The notes under the pieces were generated by a model. The model was given only the letters and a program-made list of their open reading frames with translations. It searched no databases and had not been told where the DNA came from. A DNA stretch of 64,000 nt, from positions 868,001-932,000 of the forward strand of contig JACAAK010000006.1 in NCBI GenBank assembly GCA_025093985.1, read 5' to 3'. Shown here one piece after another: positions 1 to 8,551 of this stretch. The position numbers and the translations under genes are program-made. How positions within the stretch are numbered: the stretch's first letter is position 1; every line of letters begins with the position of its first letter. Source of the stretch: Calvatia gigantea (taxonomy: Eukaryota > Basidiomycota > Agaricomycetes > Agaricales > Lycoperdaceae).

Positions 1-750
1 TACCCAAGAGGGGACAGGTGTAGTAAGGGAAGCCAGTGCAGAGAGCCCACACTTGGAGCCACCCAACCTCCAACTTCCCAGACCAAAGGGTATCTGTCCA
101 GAACAGACCCATGGCAACTCAGTGGCAAGGATAGAATCCTGATGCATTGCCAAGGCTCAGTGCTAGGAAGACAACATAGCAGGATGAACCTGTACTGCTA
201 TCCAAGGACCCTACCTTCATTAGATTACTCCTTCTGCCACTAAATCACCAAGGGCCCATCTCAGGAAAGGAGAACCACTAGGACAAGCCTAGAAGAACCC
301 TCCAGAGACCCCACCCCTGTTACCTTACAACTTCCCAGTCCAGTAGGCCAGAAGAGGAGAGGCCTAACACAGGCCCCCTACATGTGTCAACTTACCTAAT
401 GCCTACATTGTCCAGCCTAAAGGCAAATGCACCTGGATTTACCTCCAGAAAATCAATCAGCTCACAAATGGTCTGAGGAGGTCTGTCCAGGTCCTTCTTA
501 TGGAGAGGGCATTGGACAAAGATGTGATAGCATCCCTTGAGAGTAGTGCCACATGAACAACCAATGCCTTCATTCAGAAAGAATTGTACCCTGTATGACC
601 CAATTGGTACATAACCTGTGACAGCACACATGGCCCTCGTACACAGCAAATTAGAGCTGCTAACATGAGACAGCCAAAGCCCACCATTAAGGTAGGTTGG
701 CTTGTCTGAAGTATGTGGATTAGCCCTAGAGGTCAGATCTATGTTGCTAC
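1..750 (-). mobile_element. LINE (Tad1-like) 3' part, copy L1
   Basis: This is the 3' portion of a non-LTR retrotransposon on the minus strand that continues off the left edge. Positions about 392-745 match the end of ORF2 in four other copies in the window, and 1-391 match their G-rich 3' UTR. The 5' side stops at about 750, where an LTR-like sequence starting TGTTAGAAGTGG begins. The family assignment rests on the RNase H domain after the reverse transcriptase seen in the longer copies. The copy is truncated and inactive. Confidence 0.8.
392..710 (-). pseudogene. LINE ORF2 C-terminal fragment
   Basis: An open stretch of about 85 codons encodes the cysteine-containing C-terminal tail of LINE ORF2, downstream of RNase H. 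It has the family pattern RAMCAVTGYVPIGSYRVQFF, then a CxCG motif, a C-H-x-x-x-x-C element (CYHIFVQC) and an ending rich in FLEVNPGAFAF. The same block recurs at 2520-2780, 15105-15363 and 40335-40600. The upstream RT and RNase H parts are absent, so it cannot encode an active enzyme. Confidence 0.75.
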
Positions 751-885
751 TGTTAGAAGTGGGTAATTGGACAATTTTGGGTCTAGGCCCATCTATGATC
801 TTTTCATTCTATTTGTGTACCAGATGTTTTATCACCTTCTATGATGTTCCATCTACCTGGGGTTACTTGGGTCCACTTATATTTA
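751..885 (+). repeat. LTR fragment, family III-like
   Basis: The first 22 bases are shared with the solo LTRs at 39913 and 49671 (start TGTTAGAAGTGGGTAATTGG). The rest diverges and is cut at about 886 by the A-rich tail of the next LINE copy. No coding potential was seen. It is probably the 5' end of a related LTR. Confidence 0.5.
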
Positions 886-1224
886 GATTTATTTATTTAT
901 TTATTAAATCAAGGCTTGCACCAATTTATAATGTGGTGCCCAATTGCAGTCTGCATGTAGCAGAATACAAACCCCCACACTACAATATCTGATAAGTTGA
1001 GAGTAATCTACTGTTCAGAGGCAGCCCAACCCAATCCAAGTGTAAACCCAGACCAGACCAAACTACCCCCTACTTGCTAAATCCTCCAGTTTCCTGGAAT
1101 GCCCATCACACTGAAGAAGACCCAGTTGCCCAGGTCTTGTGGTGTACACCCAGTAATACACTGCCACAAGGTAGTGGTGTCCTGACCATCCCACAAGTGG
1201 CAGGCCCAGTAGCAATGGCAGCTG
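886..1224 (-). mobile_element. LINE 3' end with AAAT-repeat tail, copy L2
   Basis: This is 3' UTR sequence of the same LINE family on the minus strand. It ends in the conserved terminus (TTATAAATTGGTGCAAGCC in sense) followed by a tail of AAAT repeats at 888-905 instead of the pure poly-A of the copies at 3486, 16087 and 42940. The 5' side is truncated at the copia LTR that starts at 1225. No coding sequence remains. Confidence 0.75.
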
Positions 1225-1466
1225 TATTAGATGTGGTCTCATCAGTCCTATAGATAGATTGGGACTTAGAGCTGACGGAGTTTTAGTCAGGTGATGAGTC
1301 ACATGACACAGGTGAACTTGTAGCTTCCTGTGGATGCTTTGAGAGCCTTTAGTCTCTTACAGTTGTCCACAGTAATTGTGGATTTCCTCCTTTAATATTA
1401 ATCCAATAGACTTTGTTCTACTGCTGTTAGGACTGTCTCAACATCCCCCATGCACACCTCTTTACA
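1225..1466 (+). repeat. copia LTR, family I, short form
   Basis: This 242-bp LTR is in sense orientation and ends CCTCTTTACA. Its start reads TATTAGATG where other copies read TGTTAGATG, so the terminal TG is mutated. It is a short form lacking the GT...AG segment of about 51 nt found in the copies at 1638, 17125 and 40932. A primer-binding site follows directly, so this was the 5' LTR of an element, now represented only by a leader and a gag stub. Confidence 0.8.
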
Positions 1467-1479
1467 GGTTATGGGCCCC
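1467..1479 (+). promoter_or_regulatory. copia primer-binding site
   Basis: GGTTATGGGCCCC lies immediately after the LTR end. The same 13 bases follow two other copia 5' LTRs in the window (minus strand, 16566-16578 and 32681-32693). They fit complementarity to the anticodon stem-loop of initiator methionine tRNA, the half-tRNA primer known for Drosophila copia. Confidence 0.7.
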
Positions 1480-1637
1480 GTGCTTTAACAGCTTCAAAAC
1501 AACATTTTAATTCACTTTCCTCCTTTCTCTCTATCTCCTTCTACATCTCTCTCCCTACCTCAACTCTATTTCCACTCTCCTGACTACAAAAATGGCTCAA
1601 TCTGGACCAAATTTTGTGAAGCTATGTGGGACAAACT
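1480..1637 (+). pseudogene. copia leader and gag stub
   Basis: A pyrimidine-rich leader runs to an ATG at 1592, which opens about 15 codons (MAQSGPNFVKLCG). It is then cut by an LTR in the opposite orientation at 1638. The position downstream of LTR and primer site indicates the start of gag, but too little is left to show a domain. Confidence 0.45.
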
Positions 1638-1930
1638 TGTAAAGAGGTGCACATGGGGGACGTTGAGACAGTCCTAACAGCAGTGGAATGAAGTCTATTG
1701 ATTGGGTATTGGAGGAGATAATCCACAATTACTATGGACAACTGTAAGAGACTAAATAATGAAGTTACAATGCTTTACTCACCTGTGGACAACTGTAAGA
1801 GACTAAAGGCTCTCAAAGCATCCACAGGAAGCTACAAGTCCACCTGTGTCATGTGACTCATCACCTGACCAAAACTCCATTAGCTCTAAGTTCAAATCTA
1901 GCTATAGGACTGATGAGACCACATCTAACA
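1638..1930 (-). repeat. copia LTR, family I, long form
   Basis: This 293-bp copy reads TGTAAAGAGG...CTAACA on the plus strand, so its sense is minus. It carries the extra GT...AG segment (about 1732-1782) that is absent from the copy at 1225. Its flanks (AAACT and CATCT) do not match, so this is not a simple solo insertion. It forms an inverted pair with the LTR at 1225-1466. Confidence 0.8.
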
Positions 1931-2780
1931 CATCTATGCACTCCGGGCAGATGTTGTCCCAGAGGGTGTGTGTGGCACTGAAGCAATGGCTCTCTGGAAA
2001 CCCTCAGAGGTGCATTGAATTCCTTGCTGTCCCTTCCTCTGAGAAGTGGGAGTTTTACCATGCTATTCACAGGCATATCACCTCATTCCCCCAGGTTGCT
2101 TACAGCCTGAGGCCTTTTACCTCCATTGCCCACCTCCATAAAGAGGCAGTCAATAATGCTCTAGAGGAATGGCACCAGCTGTACTCTACCCCCTCTTATA
2201 AGGGGCACAGTAACATGGATTTGTCCTCTGGGGTGGATCCGCACTCTCCGGGCAAGTTGACCTACCTGTTAGAACATGTGACCATCTGATCTGTGACTTG
2301 TTTGGTACATATTTGGTTAGTCACACCTCCCACATACATATATATATAAAGTAGCACTACTCTGAATAAACTCAGGCTCTTACCTCCATCTTCTATGTCT
2401 GTGTCTGTGCCTATGTCTGAGCTTTTTCTCTACCTATCCTTCACTCTCTTCTCTCTCTCTGTGTCTTTCCTGACACTACCTTCATGGTGGGCCCTGGCTG
2501 CCCCATGTGAGTGGCTCTAACTTACTTTGTGCAAAGGCCATGCAGGCTATTATAGGTCATGCTCTGATAGAATCGTACAAGGTGCAGTTCTTTCCAAATG
2601 AAAGTGTTAGCTGTTAGTGTGGTATTGCTCTCAAGGGGCACTATCATATTTTCGTCCATTATTCTCTCTACAGAAGGGACCTCGACAGACCTCCTCAGAC
2701 CATTTGTGAGCTGATTGACTTCCTGGAAACAAATCCTGGGGCATTTGCTTTTAGACCAGATAATGTGGGTATTAGGTGAG
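1931..2780 (+). pseudogene. LINE ORF2 RNase H and C-terminus, interrupted
   Basis: Codons from 1931 to about 2261 encode the later part of the RNase H domain (HSGQMLSQRVCVALKQWLSG, then FLAVPSSEKWEFYHAIHRH). The frame resumes after the solo LTR at 2481 with the C-terminal tail containing a histidine-cysteine element (degraded, CGIALKGHYHIF) and FLETNPGAFAF. Several substitutions and stops are present. The domain would hydrolyse RNA in RNA:DNA hybrids during target-primed reverse transcription; here it is only a remnant. Confidence 0.7.
2267..2475 (+). repeat. solo LTR, family IV, with TSD CTACC
   Basis: A 209-bp TG...CA sequence (TGTTAGAACATG ... CCTGACA) is inserted in the LINE coding region and flanked by perfect 5-bp repeats CTACC (2262-2266 and 2476-2480). 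It has a TATA-like run at about 2338-2350 and an AATAAA at about 2366. A second copy, also with a perfect duplication, is at 36352-36556. No internal region of this family is in the window. Confidence 0.9.
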
Positions 2781-3485
2781 CTGACACATGCAGGGGTTTG
2801 TGCCGGGTCTCCCTTCTTCTGGCCTACTGGGCTGGAAAGTTATAAGGAAACAGGGGTGGGGTCCCTGGAGGGTTCTTTTGGGTTTATTCTGGTAGTTCTC
2901 CTTTCCTGGGGCTTGCCCGTGGTGGTCCAGAAGTGGAAGGATTAAAATAACAGGGGTAAGGTCCCTGGGTGGCATAGCGGGTTCATCCTGCTTGCTACTT
3001 TCCTAACATGAAACATATTGGGTTTCTACCCTTGCTTCTGGATTGCTATAGGTCTGCTCTGGGTAGATATCCTCTGGGCTGGGAAGTCAGGGGTCAGGTG
3101 GCTCCAAGTGTTGGGCTTTCTGTACTGGCTCCCCTTACTATACTTGTCCCCTCTCAGGTGCTTGGCCACTGTTGTCACTGGGCCTGCCACTTGTGGGATG
3201 GTCAGGACACTGCTACTATGCTCTGCACAGCTGCAGTGTGTCACTGGGTGTACACCACAAGACCTGGGCAACTGGGTCTTCTATAGTGTGATGGGCATTT
3301 CAGGAAACTAGGGGGTTTGCAAGTAGGGAATGGTCTGGTCTGGTCTGGGTTTGACTTGGGTTGGGTTGGGCTGCTTTTGAATAGTAGATTACTCTTAACT
3401 CATTGGACTTTGTAGTTAGGGGGTTTATACTCTGTTATACATGGACTGCGATCAGGCACCACATTATAAATTGGTACAAGCCATG
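2781..3485 (+). other. LINE 3' UTR
   Basis: This is G-rich non-coding sequence shared by all LINE copies. It includes a block of roughly 110 bp around CAGGGGTGGGGTCCCTGG that occurs twice in imperfect tandem, first near 2848 and again near 2950. The block ends with the conserved terminus TTATAAATTGGTACAAGCC before the poly-A. Open frames here are not conserved between copies. Confidence 0.65.
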
Positions 3486-3508
3486 AAAAAAAAAAAAAAA
3501 AAAAAAAA

Positions 3509-4481
3509 GTTAGCAAAGGAGGGTATAACATTCATCCTCACAGTGTGAGTCCTAGGAAAGTACCTCTCATCAAAGTCAGCTCTTTCATAGATTTTGGTGG
3601 CCTTAGTAGTGGGATTGTAGAACTTCCAGCCTTTGTAGCCAGTGGGATAGCCAATGAAGACATACTTTTCAAAGTGAGGAGCAAGAGAGTGGCATTTGTC
3701 ACACTGGACATAGACATAGGCAGTGCACCCCCACACCCTGAGATAAGAGACATCAGGTTTGCAACCATAGAAGGCCTCAAAGGGTGTAGAGTGAGGGAGA
3801 GCAGACGTAAGGAGGCAATTCCAGACATGAACCATAGAAGCAAGACATTCACCCCAGAAAGACAGAGGAAGCCCAGATTCAGAGAGCATAGCAGTAATGT
3901 GCTTATCCATAGTCTGGTTGGCCCGTTCAGCAAGACCATTCTACTAAGGCCAGTTGTATGTAGAGTAGCACCATTCAATGCCACAGTGCCTAGTAAACTC
4001 CAAGAAGGCATTAGACATGTACTCTCCACCCTTGTCATCCTGTAATGCACATATCTTCATCCCCAGTTGGTTCTCAGCCTAGACCTTGTAAGTCATAAAG
4101 GCATCAAATGCTCCAGACTTGGACTTTAGCAGATAGACAGCTAGAAAGCACATAGCATCATCAATGAAGATGATCTAGTAGTGGTAGCCTTGTGTTGTAG
4201 TAGCTGGGAGTGGTCCATGAAGGTTGGTATGTACAAGCTCGAGGGGAGAGCGATTATGGTTTGGAGAGGGAGGGAATGGATGGGCATGTATCTTACTAGC
4301 CAAGCAGGGCTCACAGATAGGATTAGGGGAAGCATTAGACTCCAGAGTAAGACCAGTAACCAAGCCTTGAGAGATCATCTTCTTCACATCAGCATAGTTG
4401 TGATGGATAAAGTGACAGTACCAGAGAGAGAGGTTGACAGGAAGAGTGGAGATATAGAAAGCAGACTCAGAAGCCACAGTA
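3509..4481 (-). pseudogene. copia pol fragment D (GAG-pre-integrase and integrase)
   Basis: Read on the minus strand, the fragment starts at 4481 with the GAG-pre-integrase zinc region (HHNYADVKKM, then CEPCLASK) and passes into the integrase core (TNLHGPLPATTTQ). It continues to a block with SFWGECLASMVHVWN and RVWGCTAYVYVQ and stops at 3509 at the LINE tail. Several frameshifts and stops break it. The first catalytic position reads TNLHG where SDLHG is usual, so the integrase is probably dead. The upstream gag/protease part is cut off by the LTR at 4482. Confidence 0.75.
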
Positions 4482-4723
4482 TGTAAAGAGGTGCACATGG
4501 GGGATGTTGAGATGGTCCTAATAGTGGTGGAATGAAGTCTATTGATTGGGTATTGGAGGAGACAATCCACAATTACTGTGGACAACTGTAAGAGACTAAA
4601 GGCTCTCAAAGTGTCCACAGGAAGCTACAAGTCCACCTGTGTCATGTGACTCATCACCTGATCAAAACTCCATCAGTGATAAGTCCAAATCTATCTATAG
4701 GACTGATGAGACCACATCTAACA
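4482..4723 (-). repeat. copia 3' LTR, family I, short form
   Basis: This 242-bp LTR in minus-strand sense lies directly after a polypurine tract (4724-4735, sense TCAGGGGGGTG), so it is the 3' LTR of the copia element upstream in sense. It lacks the GT...AG segment of about 51 nt. The outer 5 bases are CAGTA. The matching duplication at the other end was not found. Confidence 0.8.
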
Positions 4724-4735
4724 CACCCCCCTGAT
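4724..4735 (-). promoter_or_regulatory. copia polypurine tract
   Basis: In sense orientation a G-run (TCAGGGGGGTG) immediately precedes the TGTTAG start of the LTR. This is the expected primer for plus-strand DNA synthesis. An almost identical tract precedes the LTR at 50182. Confidence 0.7.
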
Positions 4736-7227
4736 CTAAACAGTCCATGGAGAGGGGAGTTATCACAGAGTAAGCCCAAGCAAGGGAACAGCAAAGTTTA
4801 CAGTCTTGGGGTATACAGCCTTCGTGAGGATATCAGCAAGTTGTTGGTCAGTAGACACATACACTGGATTGATCACTTCATCAGCAACAGCATCTCGAAG
4901 CCAGAAGAACCTCAAGTCCAGGTACTTCATCTGTCCATGGTGCTCTGGGTTCTTTGCCACACAGATTCCTAACTTGTTGTTAATGTAGAGTATCGAGGAA
5001 AGGGAAGGGGGATAGCCAAACTCTGTCAGGATGTTCCTTATCCACATGATCTTCTTGCCACTCTCAACTGCAGCAACATACTCAGCCTCAGTAGAGGACA
5101 GAGTCACAAAAGGCTGGTGCTTTGAGCACCATCCTACAGCCCCACCACTTACTAAAGTCACATATCCACCTGTAGCACATCCTATGGCCTTGCAGGAGCC
5201 ATGGGAAGCGTCAGGGAAGGTCTGGAACAGCTCTGGGTTGTCATTACTCTTATAGACAAGCTTGTAGTCCACAGTTCCCTTTAGATAGCAAAATAAATGC
5301 TTTACAGCAGCCCAGTACCTCGGAGATGGGTTGTGATTGAACCTCCCAAGGTAGGACACAGAGTAAGCAATGTCTGGATGAGTCATGGTGGCAAGATACT
5401 GCAGGGAACCCACAGCAGAGAGATAGGGAATGGATTTCATGGCTTCTTACTCCTCAGAGGTGGGTTGATCATCAGAGAGCTCAAGTCCTGGTGGTAGAGG
5501 GGTCTTCACAGCATTACAATCATCCATTTTGAAGCGCTCTAGCAGTTCCCTGACATACTGAGCCTGGGAAAGCGAAATAGAGTGATTGAAAGTGTCCTGC
5601 TTCACCTGTACAGCCAGTAACCAGCTTGTAGTACTAAGATCTCGCAGTTTGAAGTGTTTAGACAATTTCTGGACAGCTGAGTCCATGGCAGAGTCATCCC
5701 TCGACACTAAAGTAATATCATCAATGAAGACTGGGACAATCACCTTGACTGATCCCTTAGAATAGATGTAGAGGGAGTTGTCAGATCTGAGTCTCAAGTA
5801 GCCCATGGAGGTCATGATACTGTGTAGCTTCTTATTCCACTGCCTAGCTGCCTGTTTAAGGCCATAGAGTGATTTGGTGAGCTTACAGACATAGTTTGGG
5901 CCACCTTAGTGATATTCTTCAGACTAGGCCATGTAGATCTCTTCATCAAGGTCCCTATAGGTGAAAGCAGAGGAAATGTCAACAGAGCGCATTTTGAAGC
6001 CCTCTCTTGCAGCTAAGGCTATAATGAGTCTGAGGGATGCAGAACGAAATGTAGGGGCAAAAACCTCGGTGTAATCATAGCCAGGGCACTGAGAATAGCC
6101 CTTAGCAACTAAGCGGGCTTTGTAGCACTCTACAGAGCCATCAGGATTGCGCTTGATCTTAAAAACCCATTCAGAGTTGATTAGCTTCTTTCCAGGAGGT
6201 AGCTCAACCAGTTCCCAGGTGTTGTTGGACTCCAGGGTGAAGATCTTGTTGTCACAGACTCTAGTCCAGTTCTGGGCATCAGGGGACCTCATAGCAACCT
6301 TATAGGTGTGAGGATCAGGCCTGGAAACAATGCCAGCAAACTCTACCTCTTGATATCCACTGTCAGCCCAATAGGCAGCTTCCTGGTTGTCTAAATCATC
6401 CTCCTCAGGCTCAGGAGACAGCTTGATCCTCCACCACTCTTCTGGCGGTTTCCTGGTATGATTTGAGTGCCTAGGAAGGTGTGGGGGGCTCAATTACTGG
6501 TGGAACACTGGGAGGAGTGCTGGGGAGCTGTACAGGAGCTATAGGAGGCATCATAGGAGGCTCTGAAGGCTCAGGACTGTAGACTTGTGGGGGCTGAAGC
6601 TGAGATGGTGATAAGATGATGCTATCTTTGCAAAGTCTTTCTTGAAGAGGAAGTGAATGGACTAATGGCACTCTGGGAGCCTTAGGAGTGTCCAGAGCGG
6701 GCTGGGGCAACTCAGGCAGGTAGTCTACATTACCCCCCTCATCTTCAAGAAGTAGGAGTGTCTGGGAAGGTCTAGAAGATGAGATAGACAAGGTAGAAGG
6801 TGGTAAGACTTCAGGGGAAGATAGAGGGCCAGCAAATGATGGTATGGCATTCATTTTTGCTCTAGATAGTCCAGGGACGTATCTCTCGTCAAAATCTGCA
6901 TGCTCTGAGATCCTGGTTTGCCTAGTGGTAGGGTTATAGAACTTTCAACCTTTGTAGCCAGTGGGATATCCGATAAAAACACATTTTTCAAAGTGGGGCT
7001 ACAAAGAATTCTGCTTATCTCGCTGTATATGCATATAAGCAGTACACCCCCATACTCTGAGGTGTGAAACATCAGGTTTTCGCTTGTAGAAGGCCTCAAA
7101 AGGTATGGTTTTTGGTAGAGCAGAGGTAGGGAGCCTATTCCACACATGGACCATGGCAGCTATGCATTCACCCCAGAAACTCAGTGGTAAACTGGACTCA
7201 GAGAGCATAGCAGTGATTCTCTCACCC
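4736..7227 (-). pseudogene. copia pol A: integrase end, RT, RNase H
   Basis: Minus-strand remnant of Ty1/copia pol. From 7227 downward it has the integrase C-terminal half (SFWGECIAAMVHVWNRLPTS, RVWGCTAYMHIQ), a proline- and serine-rich linker (6854-6500) and the reverse transcriptase (6493-5450). The RT shows NSEWVFKIKRNPDGS, KARLVAKGYSQ and VFIDDITLV, the active-site region where YVDD is usual. The copia RNase H follows (5440-4760) with STEAEYVAAVESGKK and the terminal ADILTKA. RT and RNase H share one frame; at least one frameshift separates the linker. Its start is split off by the gypsy insertion and continues at 13580-13987. Confidence 0.85.
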
Positions 7228-7232
7228 ATAGT
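7228..7232. repeat. TSD of gypsy G1 (ATAGT)
   Basis: ATAGT here is repeated at 13575-13579, directly outside the two LTRs. The pair marks a single insertion into the copia integrase sequence, which reads continuously when the element is skipped. Confidence 0.9.
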
Positions 7233-7537
7233 TGTTACAACCTTAGTCTGATATGACCTCAGGTTGCAGCTTAGGCTAAGTCTTGAGGGCGAGTAAGGGG
7301 AGAAGAACTAGGTGGTTAAGCATACCAAATACATGAGTATGTATGTACGCTTAAATACTACAAGAACATCCAGTTGAATAGATGGGGAACTACATGAAAC
7401 GTCCGATAGGGATGGTGATGTAGTTAGTTAGAGTCATACTCGGAGAATGCTCAGTAGAAAATAGCTGAAACAGGCATATAGGAGATAGGAATGTAGATGG
7501 ATAAAGAACATGATGTGATCAGTGAAAGTTCACAACA
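7233..7537 (-). repeat. 3' LTR of gypsy G1
   Basis: 305 bp, TGTTACAACC...CACAACA on the plus strand. In sense it follows a G-run tract (sense AATTGGGGGGTATTG, about 7538-7551). It differs from the partner LTR at 13270 by 12 transitions, most at CpG sites. Confidence 0.95.
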
Positions 7538-7555
7538 ATACCCCCCAATTAGGCT

Positions 7556-8545
7556 TCATGCCTCAGGAAGCTCATCAAAGTCTCCGTTTACTTCTGTGGC
7601 AGCGAGTGCTTTTTTAGTGGTGGCAATGAGGAACTTTCCTTTATTGGAACGCACTAAGAAGACGGGTGAGTGGCTTTGTCTGTCTTGCCGGATAGGGACT
7701 GGGATGCCATTGTATGGGAAGTCAGTGGTAGTGGAGCTGTCCCAGTAGTTCTTGACTATCGAGTTCCAATAGTGTTGGTCCTTTTCTTGCCCTGGCAATA
7801 CAGTGTGGAACCTTGCAGGTGGAAGAAAAACTGATACAAGCTGTGGCAGTGTGATGGTTTTTATAAAACGGCGGAGGGCATTGACTTTTTCTTTCATTGA
7901 AACTGTGGTTTCCTCGTCCATAGGGGTATTAGCACGGGTTGGTGGTGTGGGGTTAACAGTGTTGTGTAGTTCAGAAAGGGTGATGTGAATCCTATCAACC
8001 AAGGTGTTGATGTCAGGGTCTTCATTTGACTTGTCTCTTCCAAGTAATTTCATAGCTATGTCAGTGAGCTCTAGGAATATGTTGGTGATATTGAGGTGGT
8101 TAAAGACCTCAAGGCCCAAATCGATTCTGCTCTGGAGTCCTTGGATGCGATCTTGTTTGCTGGGGGTGAGGGTGGACTGGTCTAGTGCTCAGAAGATGGC
8201 AGGAATATGCTGGTTGGTGGAGGAGGAGGCATTGGTGAATCCAGCATACATATCGGTGAAGGTGATGCAAGCAGTGGTGAGGGTAATGTGCCAGTTTACT
8301 ACCAGTCATTTGTTCTGGGTAGTAATGTTTTTGATTTCACTGTTGGTTGCCTTGTCAACATCTTTGAGTAAGGCTTCAAGGAGGCCTTGTGCAGGGGATG
8401 GTGTTTTAGCGAGATTGAAACGGGTTCTCTGGGGGGCAGGTGCTTGGCTGTTGCCTGGCTTGGAGAATGGGAGGGAAGAGATTCTAGTAGGTGTGGGGTG
8501 AATGAGGGAGTCGATAGCGATGCAGTTAGACTGGGAGGCAGGCAT
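7556..8545 (-). pseudogene. G1 third ORF, unknown function
   Basis: I do not recognise this protein. One frame of 329 codons starts with ATG at 8545, six bases after the pol stop (TAA at 8554-8552). It ends in TGA about 18 bases before the 3' LTR, so it fills the whole gap between pol and LTR. Only two nonsense codons interrupt it (TGA at 8308-8306 and a second near 8193), both consistent with CGA changed by a CpG transition. The N-terminus is proline/serine rich, the middle is helical-looking (TNIFLELTDIAMKLLGRD), and the last 100 residues are mixed. No zinc motif, signal peptide or obvious membrane segment is seen. It may be a structural or host-interaction protein of the element. Confidence 0.7.
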
Positions 8546-8551
8546 GTCTAT

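Larger units (their letters stand above)
1931..3508 (+). mobile_element. LINE copy L3 with poly-A tail
   Basis: This is a 5'-truncated LINE that starts inside the RNase H domain, runs through the ORF2 C-terminus and 3' UTR, and ends in 23 A at 3486-3508. It contains a solo LTR (2267-2475). The 3' end abuts the integrase region of a minus-strand copia remnant, so this LINE appears to have inserted into copia sequence. Frames are broken and the copy is inactive. Confidence 0.85.

Noticed and set aside
3008..3311. Open frames in the LINE 3' UTR
   Set aside because: They are not preserved among the five LINE copies and fall in the non-coding tail region.
3545..4045. 166-codon plus-strand frame
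   Set aside because: It is the reverse of copia integrase coding sequence; the minus strand carries the recognisable domains.
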